A DNA stretch of 64,000 nt from Rosellinia necatrix (Eukaryota > Ascomycota > Sordariomycetes > Xylariales > Xylariaceae), in contig JAGYVD010000007.1 of the NCBI GenBank assembly GCA_021209875.1, positions 1,860,001 through 1,924,000 on the forward strand. The letters run 5' to 3'. Below the pieces are notes generated by a model. The model saw only the letters and a program-made list of their open reading frames with translations. It ran no database searches and had not been told where the DNA came from. The stretch's first letter is position 1, and every line of letters begins with the position of its first letter. Both the position numbers and the translations under genes were made by a program. This document shows positions 43,816 through 56,900 of the stretch, one piece after another.

Positions 43816-46800
43816 ATGGGCCGACTCGTGACCGTCGCTGCCACCTCACTCAGGCAATGGGCCCTCGATTTCGAGGTAATGTCTTGTTTATGGGATGAGG
43901 ACGGAACCCGGCTGACGTTGTTTAGGGAAATACGGCCAGAATTATTGAGTCAATTCGCCAGTCGAAAGCTGCCGGTGCACGACTTCGCGTTGGACCGGTA
44001 TGCCCCTTTTGCAACATGCTTTCTATCTCCACAACCCCCTCTTCCCTCCTCTCTAGTACGCTTTAAACAAGCATTCTAAGATTCCGCAAATTGGTAGGAA
44101 TTGGAGATATCTGGTTATTCCTGCAACGACCATTTTCTCGAGCCCGATCTCTACCTACATTCTCTGGAGATGCTGGCCCGAGTTCTTCAGGATGATACAT
44201 GCTATGGCATACTTCTGGATATCGGTCTCCCCGTAACTCACCGCAACGTGAACTATAACTGCAGGGTAGTCTGCCTTGATGGCAAGATTCTCTTTATCCG
44301 CCCAAAAATGCGTAAGTACAAGAACCTCTATCCGCCTCTGCGTATACCCAGGGTCGGCCAGTCCACGCTGCGTTACTAACATCAGAGTAGACTTAGCAAA
44401 TGACGGCAGTAGGTTCTCTTATGCCCCATTATAACAATGGCTGGGCCGCCCTAAAGTAGACATCTAGATTACCGAGAAATGCGGTACTTCACTCCCTGGC
44501 TCCGGCCAACATATTGGGAAGAGTTTCACTTGCCAAAATTCTTACAGAAACTACAAGGGAGCACGCATGTGCCCTTTGGAGATTGCGTCATAAGCACACC
44601 TGATACCTGCTTTGGAGCTGAAACTTGCGAGGAAATGTGGTCTCCAGCCGCGCCTCGTGCGTATTACACTGCTAGCCTACGACCTGATCCCGTACTAACA
44701 GCTTTATGAAGATATTCCGATGACTTTAGATGGCGTTGAAATAATCACCAATAGTTCTGCTAGCCATTTCAGTTTGCAAAAACTGGATACTAGGCTAAAG
44801 CTCATTTCCGAAGCTACGCGCAAGTGCGGAGGCGTTTACATCTATTCAAATGTCTCAGGTTTGTCCCCAAATCTTATAAGACGCTCTCCAGTATCCATTA
44901 ACTTCAAGTCCAAATTCTTATAGGCGGCGACGGTGACAGGCTGTATTTTGACGGGTCTGCCATGGTTCTCTGCAATGGGCACGTGCTTGCGCAAAGCCCT
45001 CAGTTTTCGCTCAATGACGTCGATATTGTCACTGCGACCGTTGACCTGGAGGAGGTTCGAGCCTATCGCTCGAGTATATCCCGAGGGATGCAAGCTGCAC
45101 AAAATACTCAGAAATACCATAGGATACAGACTGCTTTCGAGCTTAGCCCCGAAGAGGATAATTTTGACCTTAGTTGCCGACCGACAATACCTCGAGAACC
45201 GAAGTTGTACTCGGCAGAGGAGGAAATTGCTCTTGTACAGCACCCTATCGACCAACACTTTGAGTTCGACTACTAACCCATGTATAGTGCACTGGCTGTT
45301 ACCTCTGGGATTACCTGGCAAGGAGTAAATCTGCCGGATTGTGAGTTGTCTAGATCTTGTCATACTTGTGATTTAATATTCTTTTTGACTGACGGTATTT
45401 GTAGTCTTGTCCCTCTCTCAGGTGGCCTGGACTCCTGCTCGACAGGTGGGTGAAGTTGGAGCAGCGGCTCTATTTTCTGGCACGCCAATCTGTTCACTAA
45501 CAGCCTATGTCAGCCATTTGCGTCTTCTCCATGTGCCGACTTGTCGTCCTTGCTATCAAGGACGAAAACCAATCGGTGATCGCTACCGTGAAACGTTTAT
45601 TCGGCGAGTCTGCTATTCCTCAAACCCCTCAGGAATTATGTCATCGCGTTTTACACACAGTATACATGGGAATGTCGAAACAGAGCTCCCGTGAGACCCG
45701 CCAGCGTGCGAAAGACTTATCCGAGGCTATAAGAAGCTACCATATCGATCTTGATATCGACTCTGTATACAATGCGCAGAAGGGCCTCGTCAAGAGTTCA
45801 CTCGGCTTCGATGCAAGGTTCAAAGTTGAAGGTGGCTCAGAAGCCGAGAATCTCATGTTACAGAACATTCAAGCACGCACACGGATGGTGGTACGATATC
45901 TGGTATGCCTAGCTTGTTAATATTGTAGCTCACATATCCCATTGCAGACTGCTTACGAATTTGCTCAAATCCTTCCGACGACCCGCGATTTAGCTGGCGG
46001 CCTGCTTGTGCTGGGTAGCGCCAATGTTGGCGAGGGTAGGCATAGTCATAGTAGTCATGACCTTAATATGAGGGCGCAACTAATTGTGTATCAGCACTCC
46101 GAGGTTACATGACCAAGTACGATTGCTCCTCGGCAGATATCAACCCAATTGGCTCTATCGACAAGGCAGGGCTTAAGGGCTTGATCGCATGGGCCCAAGT
46201 CAAGTTCCACCTGCCGTGTCTCGAGGACTTCCTTACTGCTACCCCCACGGCGGAGCTAGAGCCCGTGACGGAGGAACATACGCAGTCGGATGAGGCAGAC
46301 ATGGGAATGACCTATGCTGAACTGACTGCATTTGGTATGAGCCCTGTCGTCTTTCCAGCTTGCGAGGTCTTTCTAATCAAAGCAGGGCGCCTTCGCAAGG
46401 AGAGGAAGATGGGACCCCTTTCAATGTGGCAGCATCTTGTTCACGTCTGGGGCAAGGACCGGGTCAAGGGACCAGACGATCAGAATCCCTCGCTCGAACC
46501 GGCCGAAATCGCGAAAAAAGTGAAGTTCTTTTTTGCAAAATAGTACGTTGTTCTTTGAGCTGCTGCCCAGCATTAGGCTAGCTCGACTAATACTTCATGA
46601 CCTCGCCACTTGAAATTCGGCTACATAAAATCGCAGCTAGCTAACCGATGAACAGCGCAATCACACGGCACAAGGCCACTACTCTCACTCCGGCCTGTAA
46701 GTGCACAGATTTCGGATTGGCAAACTCGACTTAGGGAACCCCTCTCGGGGTTCCTGAATGTCTCTGTCACCCCCACGTCTCTTCCGAACGGGATATTGTA

Positions 46801-47054
46801 TTATCTGCGCTAACTACTTTCCTTTTCAATTTAAATAGTACATTGGTACGACTTCGACGTCAATTTTCCTTTCACGCGTTTTCATATAAGCTAATGCCGC
46901 ACAGCAACGATTACTCACCCGATGATAATCGCTTTGGTAAGCCGTCACCACTCCCTAATGGGAGATTTAATAGCAAAGTGCTAACTGGCATCTAGATCTC
47001 AGACCATTCCTCTGTAAGTTAATGCCGAGTGCCTCAGCGCGGACATCTACCTAA
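43816..47054 (+). CDS. QNS1: Glutamine-dependent NAD+ synthetase
   Basis: Makes NAD+ from deamido-NAD+, ATP and glutamine, the last step of the pathway. The gene is split into about 16 exons, which I traced with matching phases up to 46696 (for example 43816-43875, 43926-43997, 44098-44311, 45514-45890, 46386-46542). The N-terminal nitrilase-type glutaminase has MGRLVTVAATSLRQWALDFEGN, catalytic Glu in GPELEISGY, Lys in FIRPKM and Cys in GAETCEEMW. The synthetase half has the PP-loop [80 protein letters not shown] and TATPTAELEP. The last exons encode NDYSPDDNRFDLRPFL, but the junction 46696/46891 is off by one base. The C-terminus is therefore uncertain. It may be a divergent or second copy; conserved catalytic residues are all present. 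Confidence 0.92.
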
Positions 47055-47893
47055 TTCGAGCTTTAGACCCCTCTTTCTGGGAGAGCTGGAGTTTTAAGAG
47101 GATAGATAGGGAGCTTGCTCGCATAGAAAAGGCACAGAAGTAGACCGATCGGCTCTATCACCGGCAAGGTATCGAAATGTCGTACTTGGAACCTCAAGCT
47201 GTAGATAAAGATTTTTGAAGCTGTACCCTGCTGCGGCGAACGACAAACCTCTGCACTAACTCCGTGGTTATGTCTACGCTTGCACAAAGGCATATTGGAG
47301 CTTGCGCTGTTTTGTCTTGCTAGATCTTAGACATAAATGTGTTCCTTCCCTTGCTCTCGCAATATTATTTTGCGATGTATACGTTGAGGTATGCCAAACA
47401 AAAGATATTGTTGCATGCATTCATCGCCGAGACTGTTGAGGCCAAACCAATTCGAATCCCTGGTGACAGTCAGGACGAACTTTGAACATCACGACGAAAT
47501 ATATTTATGTTGATTTCTCACATGGTGGGAGCTCAAGGTTATGACTGTCTCTTTGCCACTGAAACTATCATAATAACCACTTTTCTCATGTCATTCTGTA
47601 TTCTGTTCAAGGGAAGTTTGACTCCTAAGCGCTCAATGGATAGTAGGCAAAATGCTACTTATAGTGGGTTACACCCACTGACAATTGGTTATAACGTCAT
47701 CTTGCAGCGGTGCGAGATATCAATTATGGAGCATAAGTGGCCTGTGCAGGCTTCCAAGGTTGTGTCTTCCTATGGGCGGCACCAGCCGGCAAAGTTAGCT
47801 ATCGGCTGTTAGATTTTTTTCAAGCTAAGTTTCGTAGTTAGCTAGATGTCAATTTACAGCCAGATTGAACACGGGGACTTTTCATGCTCAATA
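47055..47893. other. Intergenic region
   Basis: About 840 bp between NAD synthetase and mitochondrial RF1, transcribed in the same direction. Open frames of up to 101 codons (47507-47812) have no family resemblance. RF1 promoter DNA should be at the right end. Confidence 0.5.
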
Positions 47894-49277
47894 ATGTTAC
47901 CAGCACAATGGGTATGCCGGTGCTGCAAGACGGCTCTGTCTCGACCGTTAAATCGGTCTTTTATTCGTCTCTCTAGTACACGTAAGTTTGTTCATTTGTT
48001 TGTTTGTTATTCATCTTCGAATCTATTCTTGTATGTTTATAACCTTACCTTGCCTTGTCCTAGATACAACAAGCACCCTTCCCGCGGTCCTACTCCAGCG
48101 CGCTCGAAATATCACGAAAGAGCATGATCAGCTCACAGCCACCCTCGAATCCAGCTTCGATGCCAAGGTCGCGAAACGAATTGGCGAGCTATCGCGTGTT
48201 ACAGCAGCCCTGAAAGAATGGGACGCTGCGCAAGCATCTATAGTCGAGCTCACGACTCTCCTCGAGTCCAAAGACTCGGGAGATGAGGAGTTGGAACAAT
48301 TGGCTCGAGAGGAACTGTCTTCGATATACTCGAGCCTCAAGCCCCTCGCGAACGCCCTCTCCGTCTCACTGACGCCCCGCGACCCTTTCGCAGACATGCC
48401 CTGTATGCTTGAGATCCGTCCGGGCCCAGGCGGCATGGAAGGCCGATACTTCGCCGACGCTATGTTCCGCATGTATCGTCAGTACTGCTCCCGCCATAGC
48501 TTACGGACGAAAATTGTAAAGTATGAGGTAGTGGATGGTAGCGAATCCTCTGGCGGTGCAAATGAGTCGCCATTACAAGAAGCTGTTTTGGAAATTCAAG
48601 ACGCCGGGGCCTATGACATATTCCGCGGTGAGGCGGGGATGCATAGAGTCCAACGCGTTCCCTCAACAGAAAGAAGCGGGCGCACGCACACGAGCGCCGT
48701 CGCCGTGTGGGTATTGCCGTCCTTTCCCGAGGATAGCATCTCCGAACAAGACGCCAGTGACCCTGAAAGTCTATTCTACGTGAACCCATCCGATGTTCGC
48801 GAAGAGAAAATGCGCGCCAGCGGCGCCGGTGGACAGCATGTCAACAAGACTGAAAGCGCCATTCGTCTTACACACGAGCCTACAGGCATCACTGTTTCTA
48901 TGCAGGATTCGCGATCGCAGCATACGAATCGGAAAAGCGCATGGTCATTGCTCCAATCTCGATTGGCCCAAAAACGAAGGGAAGAGAGGGAAGAGGCGGC
49001 CATGGCGCTCAGGAACAGCGTTCTCAGCAAAGATAGGATCACCCGTGGTGATAAGATCCGAACGTACAATTATAGTCAAGACCGATGTTCAGATCATAGG
49101 AGCGGGTTGGATGTTCACAACCTTCCAGATGTCCTTAGCGGGGGAGAGACTCTGGATAAAATAATAGCTAGTACGAAGGAATGGCTGATCCAGCGCGATA
49201 TCCAGGCATTGATTGCTGAAGAAGAAGCCACCGCACCAGCCACTGCGTCCACGGACACTAAAAAATCAAAGCGGTAA
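47894..49277 (+). CDS. MRF1: Mitochondrial peptide chain release factor 1
   Basis: Class I release factor that ends mitochondrial translation at UAA/UAG. Exons 47894-47981 and 48064-49277 flank an 82-nt intron (GTAAGT...CCTAG), giving 433 residues. The start ATG at 47894 opens a basic, mitochondrial-type presequence (MLPAQWVCRCCKTALSRPLNRSFIRLSST). The domain order is normal: a helical N-terminal domain, RPGPGGMEGRYFADAMFRMY, VQRVPSTERSGRTHTSAVAVWVLP, the catalytic GGQ loop (SGAGGQHVNKTESAIRLTH) and the C-terminal DKIRTYNYSQDRCSDHRSG. The PST segment at the codon-recognition PxT position agrees with RF1. A short Ala/Thr/Lys tail ends the protein. No frame break is seen. Confidence 0.95.
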
Positions 49278-50408
49278 ACCCTTTTTCGTGTGTACTGCCA
49301 CTTGTCGGTCTTGTTCATATATCATGCTTTGATTATCCGTAATGCCCGCATAGACCCCAGCGCGTTTCATAGACAACAATAGTATATCAAATCGTGAGTA
49401 TACACCAAAGGGTTAAGTTAGGCCCGCTCAGTTTGCAGCATTTCGAGAGATCTAAGGTTCAAGGAGCCGTCAATTTAAACCTCCAGAAGTACAACTATCT
49501 ATAGCACTCGTTCAAACCTTCTAGACCCCCGGCCACAAATTCCTACGATGACATCTTATAGCCGTTGAGGAGTGATGATACCTTTTAGTACCTTTTAATA
49601 CATATGCGGTTGAATGCCAAGAATTGCCGAGGTGCACCAGTAAGCCAAGATCTAAAGTCTGGGGAAGGCCTACCAAGCTTTCACTCCCGCAAGGTGTCTC
49701 TGAAACACCTAATGTACATCAAGCTCATCATTACGGCTATTGGATTATTCTTCCACTACTTTCTACCCAGGGACTTTCTACCCAGGGACTTTCTCCCTAG
49801 GGACTTTCCAAATCATTACACCCCATCTAAGATAGTGGCGACACTACGAAAATTAATATCGAGTTCTTATCTACTAAGGATTTTGATTAGCATACCGACT
49901 AACCTATACTCCAACGCAGCAACTCCCCATCTTGGTAAGCCTTCCGGTTCGCCGTGTTTTCCGCAGATCCACTTGTCGAGCTAGATGGATCAAATCGTGA
50001 GAGGCAGAGCAAGGATTCGATAGGCACATCGTCCCAGAACTGGGGAACTGCATGTAGGACTCACTTGACCGGGGCATTGGATTGGCCAGGACTATGTCAC
50101 TATCTGCCCCCCAAGAATCCCACCACTCTGTCTAACACCAGGTCGACATGGCTGGCTGTCAGGTAGATGCGTATATTATGGTTGGGGTAGCACCGAGCTT
50201 CTCCTCTTTGTCCAACCTGGTGCCTTGTTGGTTGTGGTGCCTGCATTGTTAATAGGTGCCCAGACCTGCTTGAAGTCTCGGCGTGAAGCTTGATTCTCAC
50301 CTCACACCCGCCTTGTTCTTGGGTCATCCATCCCAGGTAATTTTGAAATACCGATTTCGCGCTTTGGTTGTTGACGATTGGTCGGCAGCGCGCTTCTCCT
50401 CAGTCAAA
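49278..50408. other. Intergenic region with a three-unit 15-bp repeat
   Basis: Three tandem 15-bp units (CTACCCAGGGACTTT, the third slightly changed) lie at 49763-49807. They fall in a 126-codon open frame (49604-49984) that I do not accept as a gene, because it has no family resemblance. The right end holds the carboxypeptidase promoter. Confidence 0.6.
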
Positions 50409-52336
50409 ATGCGCGGTTTTGCGATTGCCACCGGCATACTGTCCGTGCTCAATGTGGCAGAAGGACGGAGTTGGCAGCACGTTGGCAAGAAACAGCGCGA
50501 CAGGCCTACACGCAGCGAGGTCAACGCCTTAGATCACTACCTGGCTACGCGCCAGGTTCCTAGTCCGAGGTTCGCTAATGATAATACGACCAGTAAGAAT
50601 CGCAAATCACCTACCGCTCGCCTGTTAAGCTAACAAGCGTTTTATAGAATTTGCCGTCAATGGGACCGGCATTCCCGATGTAGACTTCGATGCCGGCGAG
50701 TCGTATGCGGGATACCTTCCAATTAGCGACGACCCGGACGATAAGAATGAGTTGTTCTTCTGGTTCTTCGCCAATAGCGAAGGATCAGACTCCAAGGAGG
50801 TCCTGCTGTGGCTCAACGGAGGCGTATGTACCCCTCGCTGCCCATCGATGCTGGGATTCAACCGAACCCTGTCACTAACACACACGACAGCCAGGTTGCT
50901 CCTCGTTCGAGGGCTTAATCCAAGAAAACGGCCCCTTCCAGTGGCAATATGGCACCGTCAAACCCGTCCCGAACCCTTGGGCCTGGAACCGGCTAATCAA
51001 CACTGTCTGGGTTGAGCAGCCTATCGGCACCGGCTTCTCACGCGGCGAGGTGACCGCGACGAGCGAGGAGGATGTGGCAAAGCAAATGCTAGGGTTTTGG
51101 AAGAATTTCGTCGAGACTTTCTCTCTGCAAGGGTATAAGGTCTACATTGCCGGCGAATCGTACGCCGGTCTCTACTGCCCGTACATTGCCTCGGCCATGC
51201 TCGATGCGAACGACACGACTTACTACGACCTCTCGGGCATGTTGATCTACGACCCAGTACTCGGCAATGACATCGTGCAGGAGGCTGTCACTACTGTGCC
51301 ATTCGTCGATTACCATCACAACCTGATGACATTCAACGACACTTTCAACCAGCACATCCACGAACTCCACGACTCTTGCGGCTTTGCTGCTTATCAGGAC
51401 AAGTACCTCACATACCCACCGGCAGGCCCGCAGCCGTCCAACTTCACCGATACCGTGAGCGAAGAATGCGCCGGTCTCTGGGAGCTAGTGTTAGACAACG
51501 CCTTGAGCGTCAACCCGTGCTTCGACGTATATCAGGTTGCTACAACCTGTCCTCTCCTCTGGGACGTGTTGGGTTTCCCGGGGTCATTTGGCTACAGCCC
51601 CGCGGGATCTGGCCCGGTCTACTTCGATCGTGAAGACGTCAAGAGAGCAATCCACGCAGACACCAACCACACCTGGGAGGCATGTTCTTCAATTGATGTG
51701 TTCGTCAACAACACGGACACGTCGGACCCGTCATCGTGGCGTGTTCTTCCACACGTCATCGACGCAACAAAGAACGTGATTATCGGCCACGGCACACTCG
51801 ACATGATCCTGCTCCCCAACGGCACGCTGCTCACCATCCAAAATATGACCTGGGGCGGTCAACTCGGCTTCCAGAGCCCTCCCATTGAGCCGTTCTTCGT
51901 GCCGTTCCACAAAGATTCGACTCCCGGCGATATCTACGCGGAGACGGATGCGGTCGCCCTCAGCTCCATCGCGGCCGCGGGCGTTATGGGAGCCGCGCAC
52001 ACCGAGCGTGGGCTGACGTACGTCGGCATCAATCTGTCCGGGCACATGGTACCCCAATACACCCCGAGCGCGGCCTTCCGCCACCTTGAGTTTCTGCTCG
52101 GGCGCATTGATAGCCTCAGCTCTACCAAGGCGTTTACTTTCGAGAGCAACGTCACGCAGCCGGCAGCCGATACCTTGGGTAATGGGACCGGACCCTCGAC
52201 GTTTAGCTCTGAATCTAGCAGCAATACTAGCGCCAGTGGCGCCGACACAACCCCCGGGAGTGCCGCGTCTTCCTTGGGTGTCGCCAGTCCCTTGGTTGTG
52301 TGCATCGTTACGATCGCTGCTATCCTAAACATGTAA
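50409..52336 (+). CDS. Serine carboxypeptidase (S10 family), secreted, likely GPI-anchored
   Basis: Removes C-terminal residues from peptides in the secretory route or outside the cell. Exons 50409-50592, 50648-50823 and 50891-52336 join in phase, giving 601 residues. A signal peptide (MRGFAIATGILSVLNVAEG) is present. The S10 substrate-binding motif WLNGGPGCSS is restored by the second splice. VWVEQPIGTGFSRG follows, then the nucleophile in GESYAG, the Asp in GHGTLDMILLPNGT and the catalytic His in SGHMVPQY. Many NxS/T sites are present. The C-terminal Ser/Thr-rich stalk ends in a hydrophobic tail (SPLVVCIVTIAAILNM) typical of a GPI signal. No Kex1-type cytoplasmic tail is seen. Confidence 0.94.
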
Positions 52337-53939
52337 TGGAGCCGATTTTCGTAGAAACCTGCCTTTTGCCGCGTTTTTGGAAGCCGTATGCAGTTATACA
52401 GTTAGCGCTGGATCGAATAACAACGTACCAGGAGCTTTAAGGACTGAACCAGAAAAACGCAAGGAAATGTAATAACTAAGCTAACGCAGTAGTGTTACTG
52501 AGTCGGATGAAGAAGCTATGTAGGCCCTGCGCGTTGCTTGTCAGGCATACAACTCATCTAAAGGTTTCGTGTAGCTCTTTTCATTTGAGATGACATATTA
52601 TGTGGCTAAGCCTGATGCGTATTGCCTTCGGTAATTGTGCTTCAAATATGGCTGCCAGTAGTTGAATCATTAGGGTGTATATTTAATATAAGATAGGAAA
52701 AGATCAACTCAGCCCGTGTAAGATTCGACTAGTTTGGATTGTGATAACTACGTATTAATTGTTTTTGAATTATTTGTTATGTCTTATAAGTGGAAGATGG
52801 TCTACCTTCGAAGATAAGGTGTCTAAGTAATATTGGTTCTAACACGCCAGTGCATAGTAAATGCCTAATCTAAGCTGGGATAATATCTGATAATCAAGTG
52901 CTATGGCGTTTATAGTATGTATAGTTGCATACGTTTGTCCTTTTTTCTTATTATTGTCATTGTTTATGTGATAACGATATCGATAAGGACAAGGACAAGG
53001 ACAATGAAAACCACCTACTGCTCGCTCTTATTGACCGGCTTCAGTAATAAGTAATAATGGTGCATTGGCATTTGATACCATTCTTGTGTGTGAAGAGAAA
53101 AAAGAGTCTTGTATCATGATATCTCTCTGGTGACCAAGTAACTATTCACCAACGAGAATCCTGGTAATATCTATTCGTAATATGCCCCGTACTTCATTCC
53201 TCGATCCAGGCTTATTAGAACTTACAACTTGGTGAATGGGTCAAATGAATTGGGTGAAATGAATGAATGGGTCGTGTGATACACACGTTGTTACACTCAG
53301 GCTACCGGCGGTCCCTATCATTACACCAAGTAGATCCCTGACCTCAGCCAGTCAAGGCTGATCGTTCGCGGTAGCTGGAATCGCTAGGGTGACTATTGCC
53401 AACTTAGCGTCTACTTCATGTGGATAGGTAACCATGAAAAAAAAAACCACGGGGAGGAGGCAAAGCGCCACATGGTCGACGGTTATTATTTTTATCTTGT
53501 TCCTCTTCCCCCCTTTGGTTTAGTTCAGGCGAGCTGCACTAGCTCCCGAGACCCCCACAGCACCCACACAGGCGCCCACACAGCGCCCACACAGCGCCCA
53601 AAGCGTACCTAGTCGGAACCTAGCCAATCAACGACATGGGACCCCTGAAGGCGGTCCAGCGCACCTTCTAACCGTGGACCGCCCACAACCCCGCGGCGGC
53701 GATCTGCAATTCACACAGCCTAACTTAAAGCACCTTCTTCAACATCGATGCTTCCTGCACGCGGACGAGCGCGTAAGTCCCCCAACCCAGCCAGCAGCCA
53801 GTTACTGCGCCAACGTCGCAATGGCGAACCTGACCTGCTTAATCTTACCTGCCCGGCCTTACCTGCGGACGCTGACCAACTACTCTGCTTCTCCAGCACG
53901 CCCTCGTGAGCTCTTGACCTGACCACAGTAGCGGTGGCT
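52337..53939. other. Intergenic region of 1.6 kb with a tandem 11-mer
   Basis: AT-rich for the first kilobase; GATAAGGACAAGGACAAGGACAATG near 52980-53005 is a short hexamer repeat. An 11-mer, CGCCCACACAG or close to it, is repeated three times at about 53561-53603. The septation-kinase promoter should be at the right end. No gene is supported. Confidence 0.55.
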
Positions 53940-56900
53940 ATGGCGCCAGCCTCACCGCACAAGTCACACCCGTCCGACGGCGGCACCCCTTCCGGCGAAC
54001 GCCCACACCACGCCGTGAATGGAAGGCCGAACATGGTGGCCGCACGGCACGATCGAACCCCGAACACACCCAGAAAAGAGGGCAACGGCCGTGAGAAAGG
54101 CTTGCAGGACCCGGCCCTAAGAGATTACGTACGTGTGCCTGCTGCGTTGTCTGGGGTAGGGCCCCGACGTCGAGGGGGCAGGGCTGACTGGAATGGACAG
54201 CGATTGGGGGAATGCATAGGCAAGGGAGCCTTTGGCTCCGTCTACAAGGCTTTCAACTGGGGTACCGGCGAAGCCGTAGCCGTCAAGCAGATCAAGCTAG
54301 GCGATTTGCCTAAGAGTGAATTGCGCATGATCGAGGTAGGGCCCAGACTAATATGAGCTTGGACTATTGCGCTAATGAGGGAACAGGCCGAGATCGACCT
54401 CCTGAAGAATCTCCACGTGAGCAGAGCGATCGACCTTGAACATACCGCAGCACATCCAGCGATACTGACCACTCATAGCACGACAATATCGTTAAATATG
54501 TTGGCTTCGTTAAGTCAGTCGATTGTCTGAACATCATCCTCGAGTATGCATCCTATATTTGTCTTGTTCCAATGATCTTGATTAACAATGCCGTAGATAT
54601 TGCGAGAACGGTTCCCTTCACTCCATATGCAAAGCCTATGGCAAATTCCCTGAGAACCTCGTCGGCGTTTACATGACCCAAGTGCTTCAGGGCCTTCAGT
54701 ATTTGCATGATCAGGGTGTCATCCATCGGGATATCAAAGGCGCCAACATCCTCACCACTAAAGATGGGAAAGTCAAACTAGCTGACTTTGGTGTGTCGAC
54801 AAGCACAATCGCCGGGCCCGACAAGGAAGCACAAGTTGTTGGCACCCCCTATTGGATGGCCCCAGAGATCATTGAACTTTCCGGTGCCACACCCGCTTCA
54901 GATATTTGGAGTCTAGGCTGTACGGTCATTGAGTTACTATCCGGTAAACCACCATACCATCACCTTCAGACAATGCCTGCTCTTTTTGCCATTGTTAACG
55001 ATGACCATCCTCCTCTTCCCGAGGGCGTCTCCTCTGTTAGTTATTTTCTGTTCCTTAGCCTCGTGTTGTCATGAGCTTACCGATATCCAAATAGGCTGCT
55101 CGAGACTTTCTGATGCAGTGTTTTCAGAAAGACCCTAATCTTCGGGTGTCCGCACGGAAATTACTAAAGCACAATTGGATAGTGGGCTGCAGGAGAAGTG
55201 ACGCACCCGTTGCCAAAGCTCCTGGGAATTTTAGCCAGGCTGTTGAAGAAGTCAAGCAGTGGAATAGGGCCCTTACGTCGTCCGATAGCAATCTTCGGGC
55301 ATCTGCAGGCTCAGATTATGGAGGGCCTCCCCCACTATGGTCAACCGCCCCCACGCTTCGTCTCTCACGAACACACCAAGTCCAACCTTCCGACGCCAGC
55401 TAAGGGCCCATTTACATTAGCGAAATCAAGGCTCACCGCAGAAGACTTTCGATCCCCCCGAACTTGCCGGTACGTTCAATTAAAGGCTTTTCATTTTAAT
55501 TACTTGGACTGTACACTAATTTAACGAGAAGATGATGATAATTGGGACAACGACTTTGCGACATCAATTTCGCCCACCGCTTTGCAGCTTCCCCACATCA
55601 AACCACACGATCACTTTGGTGGCCTGCTGTCTGCCGATCGGCTAAAAGCATTCGCATCGATTGACAATTCGCGTGATATGTCTAGCAACTGGGATCTAGA
55701 CCATGGTGGTGAGTTGATGACAATGAAGAAAGTACAGCCGGTGCTGGATGAAGATCCTTTGGAAAAGACGATTCGGCCGAAATGGATTCTTGCAGGAAAG
55801 TCTGAGAGAAGCGAGGACCTGTCACGACCACGCACATCGAGAGGGTCGCCTCGGAAACAATCGACAAATCATCATCACAAACACCATTCTCGAGCAAAGA
55901 GTACCACGAGTGCTAAGTTCGAACTCCCACCACGCCCCGATATCGTGCATAAGGAGCAAATTATTGAAGACTACTCAGATCTTTTTGATGACAATGATGC
56001 GGTGTTGAGCCAGAGGTTAGGTTCGATGAAAGTACGTTCCCGTTTTTTTTTTTTGGGTATGGAACTTACAGCTCGAATCACAGACCGATACCCCCCAGTT
56101 GTTTCACCCCTCAGATCTTACCACTTTACCACGTTCAACGCAGTCACCTGATGCTGGTAGTATGCGACGAAAAGCTGCATCCCGCCCTTCTATCCTTCCT
56201 GGTCGCCCATTCCAACGATCTAATTCCTCAATCGAGATCCAAAAATTTGCTGAAAATGACGAAGAGGACTTCTCTGACATATTCGGCGCTAGCGAAAATA
56301 TCACGGAGAAGGATGAAAGCGATCGAGGATCCGAAGATGGCACCCTCATGGTCGTGTCGCGCTTATCTAACAATTCCTGGCTCGGCGATGACGAGGATGA
56401 AGACGACCCTTTTTGCCTCCATGGATCCTGGTTGGGACGAGATGGACCTTGAAGCGAATATCGCACGAGATCGCCACGCGCGTCTGGCCGAGAGGGTTGA
56501 GGAGTTAGTTCGCTCACTAAAGTCAACAGAGATTGAAGAAAAAACTCTTAGAGCTGTCCGGAAGTCTCGTATGTATCCGTCGAGTATCTCAACTGACGGT
56601 GGCTAATTTAATTCAGCTTGAATTACTTTGGGAAAGTGGCGAGGTCAAAGATCTAATTATTGGTGCACACGGCTTGCTTCCCATTCTAGAAATTCTAGAG
56701 CCGTGCACGGTCAAGAGCCGCCAACACATGATCTTGCAACTTCTCAAAGTTGTCAATACAGTTCGTATTTTCGTCTTTTATAATATTTCTGTTACTCTAT
56801 GCTAAGATGTATGTAGATCATTCTTGCCGATGTTGAGCTGCAGGAGAATCTTTGCTTTGTTGGTGGCATTCCAATCATTACCAAGTTTGCAGCACGCCAG

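Noticed and set aside
49604..49984. 126-codon open frame containing the 15-bp repeat
   Set aside because: No family resemblance, and its length can arise by chance in this region.
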